Source of the DNA: Amoebidium appalachense
Taxonomy: Eukaryota > Ichthyosporea
Reading direction: 5' to 3'
Assembly (NCBI GenBank): GCA_963693365.1
Contig: CAVNZM010000008.1
Location: 3,038,001-3,102,000 of the forward strand
DNA: 64,000 nt
The notes under the pieces are model-generated. The model saw only the letters and a program-made list of their open reading frames with translations. It searched no databases and had not been told where the DNA came from. The position numbers were made by a program, and so were the translations under genes. Every line of letters starts with the position of its first letter. The stretch's first letter is position 1. Positions 43,562 through 56,005 of the stretch are shown here, one piece after another.

Positions 43562-44028
43562 ATGGGTCGCATCATTGCCGGGGCCGTGCTTCCCCACGGG
43601 GACTTTGCCTACGACCCCAACCTGCTGGACGATTCCGACCAGAGAGCTGCAGCCCTAAGGGTAGGCACGCAAGGGGGGAAGGGCAGGGGCTGGGGGGGGG
43701 GGGGGGGGGGGGAGGGGGGGGAGGGGAGGGTGGATCCCGGAGTTCAACAGGGCTGCAAATGGGATAATTAGTAGGGGTTGATGCAGCGTTGTAAAATAAT
43801 GATGGTTGGGCAGAGTTTAGGGTTGGCGTAGGGGTTGGCAAGGTTGCGATACATGTGGTGGCGTTAGATAGGTACGGGGTGGTGTGTTTGTGTATCATTC
43901 CTTTTTTGTTTGTTTGTTTTCCTCCTCTCTCCCCCCCCCCTCTCCCCTCCCGCGTGTGTTGGAGGGGGGGGGGGGGGGGGGGGGGGGGGGATTTCGCTAA
44001 CACTCAAAAGTTGTGAGTTGTGACCATA

Positions 44029-44103
<75 letters not shown>

Positions 44104-44961
44104 ACTTCCTGCCTGGTAAGCCCAATATCATTTTTAGCTGAAGGTGTGCTTGTGGACCGTGGTTGAAGCAAGAAAAGACGGTGCCCAGGGGGGTAAGGGT
44201 GGGGGGGGGGGGGGGGAGGGGGGGGGGATAGGTTCCTTATTTTCGTGGTTAGGTAACGTGCTGGCCGGAAGAGTTGGGAGGAGAAGTAGTCCTTGGATGG
44301 AAAGCCGAGGGTTCACTTGAGCACTGGCATCTCATTTCATTATACTATGTCAACCATATCAAGCAAATTCCATTACCATATGTGGTCATTCACATCAACC
44401 ACCGCCTTAACCCCTTATGGCCGTTCAGTCCAACCAGGCTTATTTCCTTTTATGGTCGATCAGATCAACCAGGCAACCAATGCCGTGGCGGCGCAGTTGC
44501 GTGACATGCAGCCCGACCTGATTGTGCTGTCCACACCACACGGCATGGCCCTATCAAACGATGTTGCTGTGTATCTTAACTCAAAGGCAAGGTAGGGGGT
44601 GTTCGTTAAACTGCACGTACACACACATGTTTACCTGAACTCAAAGGCCCAAAAGGCAGGGTGGGGGGGGTTTGTTAGATTGGACACACACACTTATTTA
44701 TACCTCAAATCAAAGGCTTAAAGGCAAGAAACACAAGCACACATACAGAGACACACGTCCACGTACAGACAGATACACAACCACGCACAACCCTATGTCG
44801 ATCTACCTCTTTCGCCCCTGCAACCTGTCTTCCCGTGCACATACTTTGTAATACGGACACTCCAGAAAGTCTTGTTGATACACCCGCAGCAAGCGCGCAC
44901 ACACACGCACACACGCTCACCCACACACACGCGTGCGCGCGCGCGCGCACACGCACGCGCG

Positions 44962-45035
<74 letters not shown>

Positions 45036-45160
45036 CACATATAACGTCCCTCGCTAATTCATTCATCCACTCGCTCGCTCGCTTACTCACATCCACATAC
45101 ACACATACACACACACACACACACCGTGACACACACACACACACACACACAACACACACA

Positions 45161-45197
<37 letters not shown>

Positions 45198-45981
45198 ACA
45201 CACACACACACCTATCCTCCACCCCCCCCCCCCACCCCCCCCACCCCACCTTCCCCCCCCCCCCCCCCCCCCTCCCCCACTGACACACACACACACACAG
45301 TGGGTATGCACCCATAGGCCAAGACCTACACAGTGAAACCTTTAAACCCTACAAAGTCTCTCTCAACATCACCATGGCTGATGACATAGCAAAGAGACTA
45401 GCAGCTGACTTTGAGCCAATCGCAAAGCTCCAAGGGCTCGGTGGGTTTGCAAACAGTGATGATATGCCAATCAGATGGGGAGAGGTTATCCCGTTGTCGT
45501 TTTTGCAACATCTACTCGAATCAAACACAAAAGTTCTTATCATTAGCCAACCCTTGCGGAGGTATAATCAGGTTGCAAACTTCCCTCCCCCCCCCCCCTC
45601 CCCTCCCTCCCACCCCGGAACAGTGGTCCCCGAGCCCCAGCCGGCTCCCCTTGCTCAAAACACACAGCACCTGGAAAGAACAAAAATAAGAGAAATATGG
45701 GCATTGGGGGGACGTGACCAAGGTGGGCCAGAAAAAGATGTGAAATTATAAAAAAAGCTAAGCAATGAACACCCTGCTCATTCCCCACTACACCGTCATA
45801 AGTCATGCGAGCATATAAGCATGCACTGGGCTCTGCACACAATTAGCTGCGTGGGGGGGGGAGAGGTAGGACCGGATGGTGAGAGAGAGGGGGAGATGGA
45901 GGGATAGGGGGATTTTTTAAGGGGGAGAGGATAGTGGGGGGGAGGCAGGGAGGGAGGGTGAGAGAGAGGGAGATGGGGGTT

Positions 45982-46024
<43 letters not shown>

Positions 46025-46797
46025 GGCAGGGAGGGAGGGTGTGTGTGTGTGTGTGTGTATGTGGGAGAATAATTGGGAGCTCGGGGGGAGGGGGAGGGGG
46101 GGAGGGGGCAGATTTACAACCACGCCATACCTGCACCGGTTGTAGCCGCCTCTATTGCATAGCTCTGTCTGGGTGTTGGATTCATGGATTCATCACACAA
46201 AGATTGTCTAGAGCCACGTCAGAATTTTCAGAATAACATCTTTAAACACCGCCAGGCGCCCCCCCCCCCTCCGCCCCCCCCTCCCTCTCCCCGGAGAGGG
46301 GGGGGAGTACGGAAAGGGACAAAATGGGCGTAGGGATGGGAATGGAACTTGGTCTAGCTTTTTAAAGGACGGGGAGAGAGAAAGAGAGATAGTAGTTTGG
46401 TGGGAGGAGGGAGAAAGAATGGATAAATGCAAAAGTTGTTCCGTGTTTCAGGAAAATACGATCTAATGGTGACTGTTATGAATCACAGAGCGTGCAGATG
46501 ACGGAAGAGCTTTGGCTGCTGGGCCAGAAAATCGCCCAATGGATCGAGGCCGATAAGGAAACAGCCAATCACAAAGTGGCATTTGTTGTGAGTGCAGACC
46601 TGGCCCACACCCACAGTGCCGATGGGCCGTATGGGTTTAGCCCTGCTGCTGCACCATTTGATGAGGCAGTTTCTGATTGGGCCAGGTGCGTGTGAAGATA
46701 GTTTTACAATTGGGCTTTCGTGTTCTGGATGTGTGTTTGTGTGTGATTACTAAATGATACGGATTCGTCAGAGAGGGATCCAGTTGAGAGTGTGCTG

Positions 46798-46884
<87 letters not shown>

Positions 46885-47156
46885 TGTTTCAGTGAACAAG
46901 AGATGGGGTTGGGGTGGGAGAAACACAACACCTTTTGCTGTATGTTTCGCTACACGCCTCCCCACAGAAATACACCATTATTATTCCCACGATGGTTGGG
47001 TGAGGTGGGGGGGAAGGTGGGGTCTAACAGTGCTGAAGGAGGTACTGGCCGTGTGTGTCTCTGCACCAACCTTCCCATGTCTGTTCTTACTATTTTGTGC
47101 GCGTGTGCATGTATGTGTGTGCTCTTTCAGGGGCACATGTGCTTGTGTGTGTGTGT

Positions 47157-47193
<37 letters not shown>

Positions 47194-47606
47194 GTGTGTG
47201 TGTGTGTGTGTGTGTGCGTGTGTGTTTGTGCTCCTGTTTACATACAATCTCCCGTACACTCTTCATCCATGCACAATCCATTCATTCCACAGAACACCCC
47301 CGCGTCACGCGCACAAAATGTTAACCGTATAGCATAAGATCACAACCACAAACATCCACTAAGGCACCCTTTCCCACCAGTTCCTTTAACCGCCAGCGTC
47401 TATTGGGTGATGCATCCTCGCTCCAGAACGACGCTAAATCATGCGGGTATACTGGCATGGTACTCCTGCAAGGGGTTGTGGACGGAATTTGCCCCGCCTC
47501 CCTCACCCAACCAATCACATCGCACGAATGTTGGACGCCCCACGTATATGGGTGCGAGCATCCAACGTACTATGGGATGATGGCTTCCCTGTTTGTGAGG
47601 AATTAG
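43562..47606 (+). CDS. LigB-type class III extradiol dioxygenase family protein (COG3885-like), 5 exons, 315 aa
   Basis: Exons: 43562-43660, 44464-44591, 45301-45561, 46452-46685, 47381-47606. The 948 nt are in frame to TAG. Landmarks of the LigB superfamily are present: [13 protein letters not shown] (His12), [16 protein letters not shown] (His59), [42 protein letters not shown] (His215, His217), [15 protein letters not shown] and a C-terminal [12 protein letters not shown] (Glu300). The bacterial family (COG3885 type) has these blocks in the same order and size. Fe(II) binding by the His/Glu residues is inferred from LigB structures. The substrate is unknown. The same fold includes MEMO1, but the block sequences match the bacterial LigB-like group better. 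The exon 3 donor was placed at 45562 because it keeps phase with exon 4 (QPLRRKIRSNG). Acceptor 3 abuts a CA array. Confidence 0.9.
44341..44475 (+). repeat. 35-bp minisatellite, about four copies, spanning the acceptor of dioxygenase exon 2
   Basis: Units aligned on TATGTGGTCATTCACATCAACCA, TATGGCCGTTCAGTCCAACCA and TATGGTCGATCAGATCAACCA (each about 23 nt, quoted in part) are spaced exactly 35 bp (44383, 44418 and 44453 for the shared T). A more diverged first unit lies at about 44348. The last unit contains the real acceptor GATCAG|ATCAACCAGG at 44464. The unit before it keeps TTCAG|TCCAACCAGG. Confidence 0.85.
44571..44735 (+). repeat. About 62-bp repeat, three diverged copies, spanning the donor of dioxygenase exon 2
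   Basis: ACTCAAAGGCAAG|GTAGGGGGTGTTCGTTA (donor at 44592) recurs as ACTCAAAGGCCCAAAAGGCAGGG then GGTTTGTTAGATTG (about 44640), and as AATCAAAGGCTTAAAGGCAAG (about 44708). CACACACA follows the first two copies. Only the first copy has a consensus 5' splice site. Confidence 0.75.
44963..45032 (+). repeat. (CA)n microsatellite
   Basis: About 70 bp of pure CA in dioxygenase intron 2. More CA blocks at 45106-45300 end in the exon 3 acceptor. Confidence 0.96.
46801..46880 (+). repeat. (GT)n microsatellite
   Basis: 80 bp of pure GT in dioxygenase intron 4, 115 bp after exon 4. Confidence 0.98.
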
Positions 47607-48257
47607 CCAATTGTTAATGGTTTTGGGTATCCTCTGTTTCCCTGTGTCTGTATACTTCTTTCAAAACCCTTATTTCAATCATGATTTTTCTTATTCGAAA
47701 TATAACCCTGTAATCATCATTACATCTCCATATTTCCTACTAATGAGATCAACATATAGTACTCATAATGATATTAAATACCAACGCTGCTTAAGAGGCT
47801 TAAATGGCCATGGGCTGATGAACTTGAATGATATGGATGCTTTATACGGCCTTCCCATGTCTCCGACGACACTTTCCCCCCGCTGTCCCCCTTCCTCCCC
47901 ATCCCCCCCCCCCCCCCCCCCCCCCCCTCTCCCCTTCACTCCTCCCCCTCTCCTCCTCCCCCCCCCCCCCCCCCCTCCCACCCCCACCCTCCCCACCGCC
48001 GCCGTCATCCCATCCCCTCGCACCCATCCCCAAACCCAACCCAAAACAACCAGATTTCACCCAACACTAACCCCGGTTCTTTTGCCACTCACTCTGGACT
48101 ATTCGGTCCATCATTCTACACAAATACTTGTGGCTGTGGTGAATTAATTGTGACAGTGTACTGTGTGGATTATGTTTCAATGGCTCTAATCTTTGATAGT
48201 ATTATTGCTTGTGTGTTCAATTTTAGTTGGGTGGAAACTGGGGAGGGAAGCAAGGCA

Positions 48258-48316
<59 letters not shown>

Positions 48317-48582
48317 GGGGGGGAGAGGGAGGGGAGGGAGGTTGAAAATATGTGGTAGTGTACATGTGTTGCGTTTAATTCTCTGAGCTGGCAACATCGG
48401 AGAATCTGGCTTAATGTACCACGTGCAATATGCACCAGTAAACAATAACAAATGGAACTGTATATTCGAATAAAAAGGCCATTCCACGGTTGTTTTTATT
48501 GCTTGCTGCAAATCATCATCAGCAGCCGCTGTATGTATGCATGAGTTCATTTGGGTGCGCTCGCAGCAACCCTCCTTTTCCA

Positions 48583-48615
<33 letters not shown>

Positions 48616-49107
48616 AAAAAATAAAAAAATAAAAAAAATAAAAATAAAAAATAAAAAATAATAATAATAATAATAATAATAAAAGAAAATAAATAAAACA
48701 AAACATTAATGATAACTAAATAAATACATAAATAAAAAACTTGAAACAACTATATGAAAACAAAACAAAGCAAAACAAAACAAAGCAAAACAAAACAAAT
48801 AGTAAGTAACTCGATCACTGATAAAAACTACAGAACCAACCTACCGCTGCCACCACCATACCACCACCCTAATCACAGACATCCAACGGAAAAAGTGGGG
48901 GTATTTTCTTTCATCAAAAAAAGATGGTGTACATGTACACTAAGAACATCGGATACCTCAACTTTTGCATATCCTGCATGTAAACCCACACTAAACTAAT
49001 GCATTTACTACTTTTTGCCTGGGCTCCAGCGCATTTAGTACGTCAAATTACCACAACATTTGCATATCCTGCATGACATGTAAACCCACACCAAACTAAT
49101 GCATTTG
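47607..49107. other. Intergenic between the convergent dioxygenase and TIP30-like genes
   Basis: 3' UTRs of both genes. Contains C runs at 47906-47927 and 47959-47975, a G run of about 58 at 48258-48315, and a C run followed by (ATAAAAA) and (AAT)n blocks at 48586-48682. AAAACAAAGC-type repeats lie at 48757-48798. No gene is supported. Confidence 0.6.
48258..48315 (+). repeat. G run, about 58 bases
   Basis: The longest uninterrupted homopolymer seen in the window. Confidence 0.9.
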
Positions 49108-49155
49108 CTACTTTTTCGCCTGGGGCTCCAGCGCATTCAGCACGTCAAATTCCTG
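48964..49155 (-). repeat. About 100-bp tandem duplication across the stop codon of the TIP30-like gene
   Basis: TTTGCATATCCTGCATG, TAAACCCACAC-AAACTAATGCATTT, CTACTTTTT, GGCTCCAGCGCATT and CGTCAAATT occur in the same order twice, about 100 bp apart (TAAACCC at 48981 and 49081). The right copy carries the real C-terminal codons (FDVLNALEPQAKK) and stop. The left copy has lost one base in the CCCC run and no longer encodes the same peptide. Confidence 0.93.
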
Positions 49156-49692
49156 CTTGTGCAATACGTAGTTTCCTTGCACGTTAGCCTCCAGACCCGT
49201 CTCTGCGTCCAACCTCATAGCACGTGCTAAGTACGCAATCTTCACTTCTTCATATTTCTTAGGTAGCGCCAACGCCAAAACTGGGAAAATCTTTTGGTTG
49301 AAAATATCTGTAAGACCGTAGCGACTTTCCGGAGTGATAAGAACACTAGGTTGGTAGATGGACAAACGGTGGAAGTTTAGTTTGCGCAGTCCGTCTTGTA
49401 TGCCGCTCTTGACTTGGCCGAAGGATTCCATGCCTGGTGATTTCACTGTTGGGGGGCCCTCTTCGTATCTGTGTGTGATGAAAGACAGGGCACATTTAGT
49501 TACATAGCCACATACACTTACAGCTCTTCAGTCCACGCACGTAAAAAGGAGTTCACATGTATGGTGGCAGAGTGAATGGTAGAATACTGTGGCCAAACTA
49601 TACTCTGCGCACAGTCCGGACCCCCGACCCCCCGACCCCCCCACCCTCCACCTCACCCCCTCCTCCCCTCCCCCCCCTTCCTCCCCCCCGCC

Positions 49693-49724
<32 letters not shown>

Positions 49725-50557
49725 TTCCCCGGCCTCTCCCCATTCTCTTGATAAATGGCAATTGGACATTCCTTTTCCCTCCCCGTTGAATCTCCGCTCA
49801 CATTTCAAATACTCAGGCTCCCAAAGGTCTCCTCCCTGCACACACTAACCATCCTAACAGGATTCATTTTTATGTTGGCACACACATTAATACCCTCAAT
49901 CACACCCTTGCTAACGAGCACTCGGGACATCATAGTTATCATTCATTCGGTTCTCTCCCCCAAACTGAGGCTTCGCCTCGCAGTTTTTTATGTCTCTTAC
50001 CTCCTCTTTTCGTCCGGAACACCAACGCCACTCAGCAGTGCTATGTACTTGACCGACTCCACCTTCCTGCACGCACGTGCAAATGCCATAGGCAGCTCCA
50101 CGTCTATTCTCCAGTGTTCAGCGACGGACATTTTTGAAGGTTGGCCCGCCCCAAGCGTAACAAAAGCAACATCATGCCCCTCTATCTTTCCATCCTTCGA
50201 AACATCCGCCTCCAGATTGTTCATGTCCACTTCGTGCTGTGTGAGTTTTGTGTCTGCGTTGGGCTGTTTGGCGAGGACTTCGCTCTGTTTACGCACGAAT
50301 GTTGTGACTTTTGCGCAGTGCGGGCTTGCAAGCAACTCTTTGACTAGTTCGGTGCCTACGGCTCCCGTTGCGCCCAGAACTAGCGCGGCATATTGGCGCG
50401 AAGGAGGTTTCCACTCTTTGATGAGGTCTATGGGTAGGTTGGTGAGTTTGGGCATGGTGGTGGTGTTGCCAGAAAAGAATTGCCCAACTAGCACGCTAAT
50501 GAAAAGTATGATACAAACAATATAACTAGTAGGTACAGAGTAGTTGATGAGTGGCAT
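49108..50557 (-). CDS. TIP30/HTATIP2-like NAD(P)-binding protein with N-terminal membrane anchor, 305 aa
   Basis: Exons (minus): 50557-50001 and 49468-49108, joined in phase 2 (EKR|RYEEGPP). The start is the ATG at 50557. Residues 12-28 (YIVCIILFISVLVGQFF) form a hydrophobic helix, probably a signal anchor. A second ATG at residue 35 would remove it. The Rossmann motif is LVLGATGAVGTELVKELL (G62-x-x-G65-x-x-G68). Next come VAFVTLGAGQPS, KYIALLSGVGVP and, in exon 2, RLSIYQPSVLI, the typical RPGVLL-type strand of TIP30 relatives. The YXXXK position of short-chain dehydrogenases reads F202-GQV-K206, so the catalytic Tyr is Phe here. Human TIP30 binds NADPH and importins. Whether this protein is an enzyme is open. 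It could also be one of the fungal-type FMP52 mitochondrial homologues, which share the fold. Confidence 0.85.
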
Positions 50558-51305
50558 TCGCAAGAAGACTACAAGATGTGCTGTTTAGCGGCAGTGTTCA
50601 AGTTGTGCTCGAGTAGTAATAGAAGTTCTGGTTTGTTTGCGTTTGTTTGGGCGCCGCCGGTCCGAGTTATATCGACGGTCCACATGTGCACAATTTCTCG
50701 TTGCTTTTTCGATTGGTCAAGAACATTCATGAATAGCCAAATAAAGTTATCCCCTCAGACCCAAACGTGTTGCTTGCATAGCGGGCGGCCGCCCGGCCGC
50801 GGCTGCGCAAGCTGGCGGCGCACGCAGACTGTAGCGCACGAGACAAAACAGACCACTGATCTGCATAAGCAACTTTCAAGAGCGATGTTTATTGTTTGTT
50901 TTCTCACGGTAGGATATATGAAGGCATCCTATGGTGAGATTGATTGGATGTATTTGGATTTTGTGCAGATTTGCAATGCGGTGGTATAGGGGGATCGGCG
51001 GTTTTATGCTAATGCATATGATTGGATGAATAAATTGAAGGATTACTTTATTTAGTAATGAAAACAATGTCAAGCACCAATCAATGTTGTTACACGCCGT
51101 GACTTTGTAGCAATGTACAAGCATGAACCTTTCATTCTAGATCGGTGTAGGGGAAAAACTTGGGGGCAAAAAAAAATGACAAAAAAAAAAAAAAAAATCC
51201 TATTGTAACGGTAGACCACTTCTGGGAATTTTAATTGTCTTTTCACTGTACATGTCATTGCTCTCATATTAAGTATCACTCGAAAAACAGTCTATGCTCG
51301 GCTAC

Positions 51306-51346
<41 letters not shown>

Positions 51347-51423
51347 AACGCACACACACACACACACACGCAAAAAGAAAACCCAGTCTCACACAAAAAC
51401 ACATGCGCGCGAGCACAATGTGG

Positions 51424-51513
<90 letters not shown>

Positions 51514-51726
51514 CACACACACACACACACACACGGTGATGGTGACACACCCGCCCACTGACCCGCCCACCCACCCACCCACTCACACCCACCCACAACC
51601 TCGTGTGACCTTGTTTCCAAATCAATTAATTAAATGCAGACCTTTCCCACCATGTATGGACCTAGTAACCACACACCCAATAAATATTCTATCAATTTAA
51701 CATTCCTGCGCTACAGTAATACAAAA

Positions 51727-51760
<34 letters not shown>

Positions 51761-51786
51761 TTGCCAACAAAGACACATAACAAGGT
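50558..51786. other. Intergenic between PSMD10 (3') and the TIP30-like gene (5')
   Basis: Contains the TIP30-like promoter region, with ATTGG at 50713-50717, CCAAT at about 50738 and a GC-rich island with the palindrome GGGCGGCCGCCC at 50783-50794. A C run lies at 51307-51344 and CA at 51434-51510. The open frame at 50576-50989 shows no known domain. A TTTATT at about 51047 could be the PSMD10 poly(A) signal. Confidence 0.6.
51434..51510 (+). repeat. (CA)n microsatellite
   Basis: 77 bp of pure CA, followed by a further CA block after one GG. Confidence 0.97.
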
Positions 51787-51968
51787 TCATTGCTGGTCCC
51801 TCTCCTCCTGGTCCCTGAGTGCAAACAGTACTCTGGCCACGTTGTCTGTCGACACTTCGATGGGTGTCTGCTTGGCCTTGTTGGCTACCCTCTGCAAGTG
51901 CACGTGCACACGGGTTAGTCTTGTATTGATAACACTTGGGGTGAGAGGGGGTGCGGCGTGCGTGTGAA

Positions 51969-52036
<68 letters not shown>

Positions 52037-52718
52037 TGTGTGTATGAGTAAGGGGTAGGGGGGGGGGGGGAAAGGGGAGGGGAGGGGAGAGAGGGGGGGG
52101 GGGGGGAGGAGAAGAGAGAGAGGGGGGGAGAGGGGGGTGACTGAGAGAGAGAGAAAGAGAGACAGAGACCAAGGGCGAGAGCGAGATCAAGAGAGAGAAC
52201 GTGTGAGAGAGAACGTGTGTGTGCGCGCGTGTGTGTGTGTGCGCGCGTGTCACTGCTCGCGTCTGTGTGTGTGTGCATGTGGGTGTGGGCGTGGCTGTGT
52301 GTGTCTGTGTTAAAGGGCACGAGGGGGGGGGGGGGGGGGGGGGGGGGAGGGTAGGGTAGACTTCTTTCGGAGAGCGAAGCACCTCTCAAGTTACCCACCC
52401 CAAAAGAAAACTTGTGGCAGGGCATACCTGTATCAGGGCGAAAAGAAATCACTAACATACACATTCATGCATGTCCTGTAATGAACACAACCACAAGCGA
52501 CCCCCCCCCCCCCCTCCCCCCCCCCCCCTCCCTCCCCCCCCCCCCTCCTCCTCCTCCTCCCTCCCCATACGCACACACACGGGTAGAAAAAACAATATAC
52601 AAAACAACTCACCATGAGACCCGGGGCTCTTTTGTATATCAACGTTGCAATCTCCGGGCTGTCCTCACTGCACGCCACATGCCTGTATACAGAGTCATAC
52701 ACGTCAGCATCCGTGGGT

Positions 52719-52764
<46 letters not shown>

Positions 52765-53352
52765 CACGCGCGCGCGTGTGTGTGCGTGTATATGCATGCG
52801 CGAGCAGCGTGACCGCGCGAACGTCAGTGTAGCCGCGTGCCTGTGCCTGCATCCACGGGTGGAGATGGAAAGGGGTAGAAGGGGGAAGGGGGAGAGGCGG
52901 GGAGAGGGGGGGGGGGGGGGGGGGGGGGGCAGAGGTAAGGGTACGTAAACGAGAGAGAGCCACACATGGGGGAGAAGACGGAGCAGAAGGGGGGGGGGGG
53001 GGGGGGGGGGGGGGGGGAAGAGGGGGGGAAGGTGTCAAGAGAAAGCAAGACAGGCCCAGATTTTTGCATACACTTCCATTCCCCTTCCAAGAGCCACGAC
53101 CCCACCTGACCTCAAACGCTCCCACCAATAGTTTTCATCTCATCCCGATTCCCATTTAAGGTCCATCCTCCAATACCAACAACAAACTGTCAATGCAGGT
53201 CTTTGTTCTCTGTTTTCATGTCCTGACCATTAACCCCCCCCCCCCCCCCCCCCCTCCCCCCCCCCGGCCTCCGCCCCCCCCGCGGCCAAAAAAAGCACCC
53301 TTCTGCCCCTATTTCCCCGTTGCCCATGATCCAACAGATGGTGAAACCTTTA

Positions 53353-53403
<51 letters not shown>

Positions 53404-54373
53404 ACACAAACATAGACAGACATCGCCCTCCACATAAAGTTGAACAAACACACATGTGTACACGCACACGACCAGGCCAACCTTTCCAGAAAACCGCTGC
53501 AGAAAAAACATTCAAGTTCACGTTTTTTGTTCCTCTGTGTTTACATGCTGAGGGGTCAGAGTGCACCTACATGACGGTGTTTCCTCTGTTGTCAGCAATC
53601 TCCAAAGATGCACCCCCCTCGATCAGAAGTTTGGCTAGTTGTGTGCTGTGTGAATGCCACAACGTGTGAGGTGTTATTGTATTTAACAAGGAAAATCTCT
53701 TCTGCCCCACTCCCCCGGGCCCCCACCTCGCCCCTCCTCCTATCCAACCCCCCTCTCCCTCCTCCCAACACCCTCCCCCCCCCCCCCCACACACCCTTTT
53801 TTTTGGCTGTCAATGAGTGAGCGCACGCGTGTGTGTGTGTGTTGGGGGGGGGGGGGGGGGGGGGGGGATTGAAGAGATGGGGGGCGGGGGGGGAAGTGAT
53901 GGAAAATATGCGGTTAGATGTGTCACTTCCAAATCTTGTTGTTGTTTTTGTCCAAACGATGCAATGACAAGGTGTTAGGAGCATCCGGCAGAAGGGGGAA
54001 TGGGAGGGGAAGGGACCGCGCGGGGGGGGGGGGGGGGGGGGGGGGAGGGGGGGGGAGGATAGAGTAGGAATTAAGAAATAATAACCCGTCAGAAGCGAAA
54101 TCACACCAGAAAAGTGGAATCGTTTTTTTTTTTTTGTGTGTGGATGTATTTGAGAGCGGGGGGAGGGGGAAGGGGGGGGAGGAGTAGGAGGGGGGAGGGT
54201 GGAGGGGGGTGAGGGGTGGTGTGTGTGTGGGGGGGGGGGGGGAGGGGGGGGGGTTGGAGGGGGAGGAGAGGCGGAGGGGGGGGGGGGGACTAGAGGTTAC
54301 AAGCTAGGTAGATAGGAAGGTGGGTGGGGCCCCTTGCCACAAGTCACTATCCAAAAAGTCCCAATATAGCTTG

Positions 54374-54410
<37 letters not shown>

Positions 54411-54493
54411 ACCACCACCACCACCCCCACCACACACACACACACACACCACCACCATCACCACATCCACCACCACCACCACCACCACCACAG

Positions 54494-54565
<72 letters not shown>

Positions 54566-54777
54566 AACCAACCAGCCCACCAACCCCCCCCCCCCCCCCC
54601 CCCCCCCCCACCCCCGTGGCTTCCCATTGTCAGTGAAAACAAAGGCCTAGGTGGCCCATATTTGTTTGGGGGGAAAAGGTTAGCCTCCTGTGCGTACGTG
54701 AGGGTTGGATTGCCCGTAAAACCTGATACATAGACCAACAAGACACACAAAAAAAAAAAAAAAAAACCTCAGGACCA

Positions 54778-54815
<38 letters not shown>

Positions 54816-55972
54816 CAACTTTTGGCGTGCTGTTGCTCTAAATAGGGGTGTCTCACCCACTGAGTCCTTGGCGTCAACATCGGCTCCATGTTTAAGGAGT
54901 AGCCGTGCGGCCTGTGGGCAAAAGGAAAAAAAGGGAGAGGAAAAAAAAGGGAAGAAAAAAAGAAGGAAAGGAAGGAGGTAGAAAAGAATGGTATGAAGAA
55001 AGCAGAGAAGTCAGAAAATAAGAAACAAAAAAAAAAAAAAAAAAACAGATGAAAAAAGAAACGAAAAACAGTGAAAAAAGGAAACCAAGAAAAGAAAGAA
55101 AGAAAGAAAGAAAAGAAAGAAAAGAAACAAGCACATAAACAGACAAAGGAAGAAAGAAAAATCCGCCCGAAAAAGTCAATCGGTAGACACTCTAGTTGCA
55201 CGACCCCTTTAGCACATAAGCCACACTTTTGACAAAAAAATCCAAATCATCTGAGAGAACCGCAAGCTGTGAGAAAATCAGTGTAACAAGACAAGAAGGT
55301 GTGGCAGTGGAATTGATGTCGTAGGCATTTCAACAGAAAAGATTCATGGAGCCAGGAGGACCGAGTAGGCGGAGGGGGGGGGACGGAAGTGGAAGGGGGT
55401 GGGGTGGGGAGGGGGGAGGGGGATGGGTGTGTGTGCTGGGGAGGGAGGGGAGACGGAAGCGGATGGGGGAGGGAGGGGGGGGGGGGGGGGGGGGGGGGGG
55501 GAGGGGGTGCTGATGGAGTGAGGGTGTTTAGAGTGTGGCATAGAGTCCCAAGTACACATTCATAACGAACAACACATTGCAAACATTGCAAAGCGCATAC
55601 AGAGTGTGCATATCCTGAGCCCATCATAGGACCGCTGGGAGGGGGGGGGGGGGAAGGGGGGGGGGGAGGAGAGGGGGAGGTTAGGGGGGCAAAAATGACG
55701 ATGACAAGGATTTTTTAATTTTTTCCTTTTTTTCCTTTTTTTTTTATTAATTTTTTTTACCTCGATGTGGTTCTTGCTGGCTGCATAGTGGAGTGGTGTC
55801 TGGCCCGTAGAGGTGCAGGCGTCGGTATCGACCTGTTTAAATACGATTAAGCCATCAAAATCAGTTAAATCACAAACCAACCATGTCTTATTACAGCAAC
55901 ACATCAGAATACGACAGAACCTAGAAGTCAAAGCCCCCTCTCCCGGGCTCCCCCCCCCCCCCTCCCTCCCCC

Positions 55973-56005
<33 letters not shown>

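Noticed and set aside
45571-45576. Dioxygenase exon 3 donor at AATCAG|GTTGCA
   Set aside because: It ends in phase 0, which does not fit exon 4. GTATAA at 45562 gives the phase needed.
54600-54735. Candidate PSMD10 exon starting TATCAG|GTTTTACGGGC
   Set aside because: It would bridge exons 5 and 6 in phase only with an earlier exon 5 donor, and the peptide is not ankyrin-like. Extending exon 5 to 54820 gives a perfect repeat instead.
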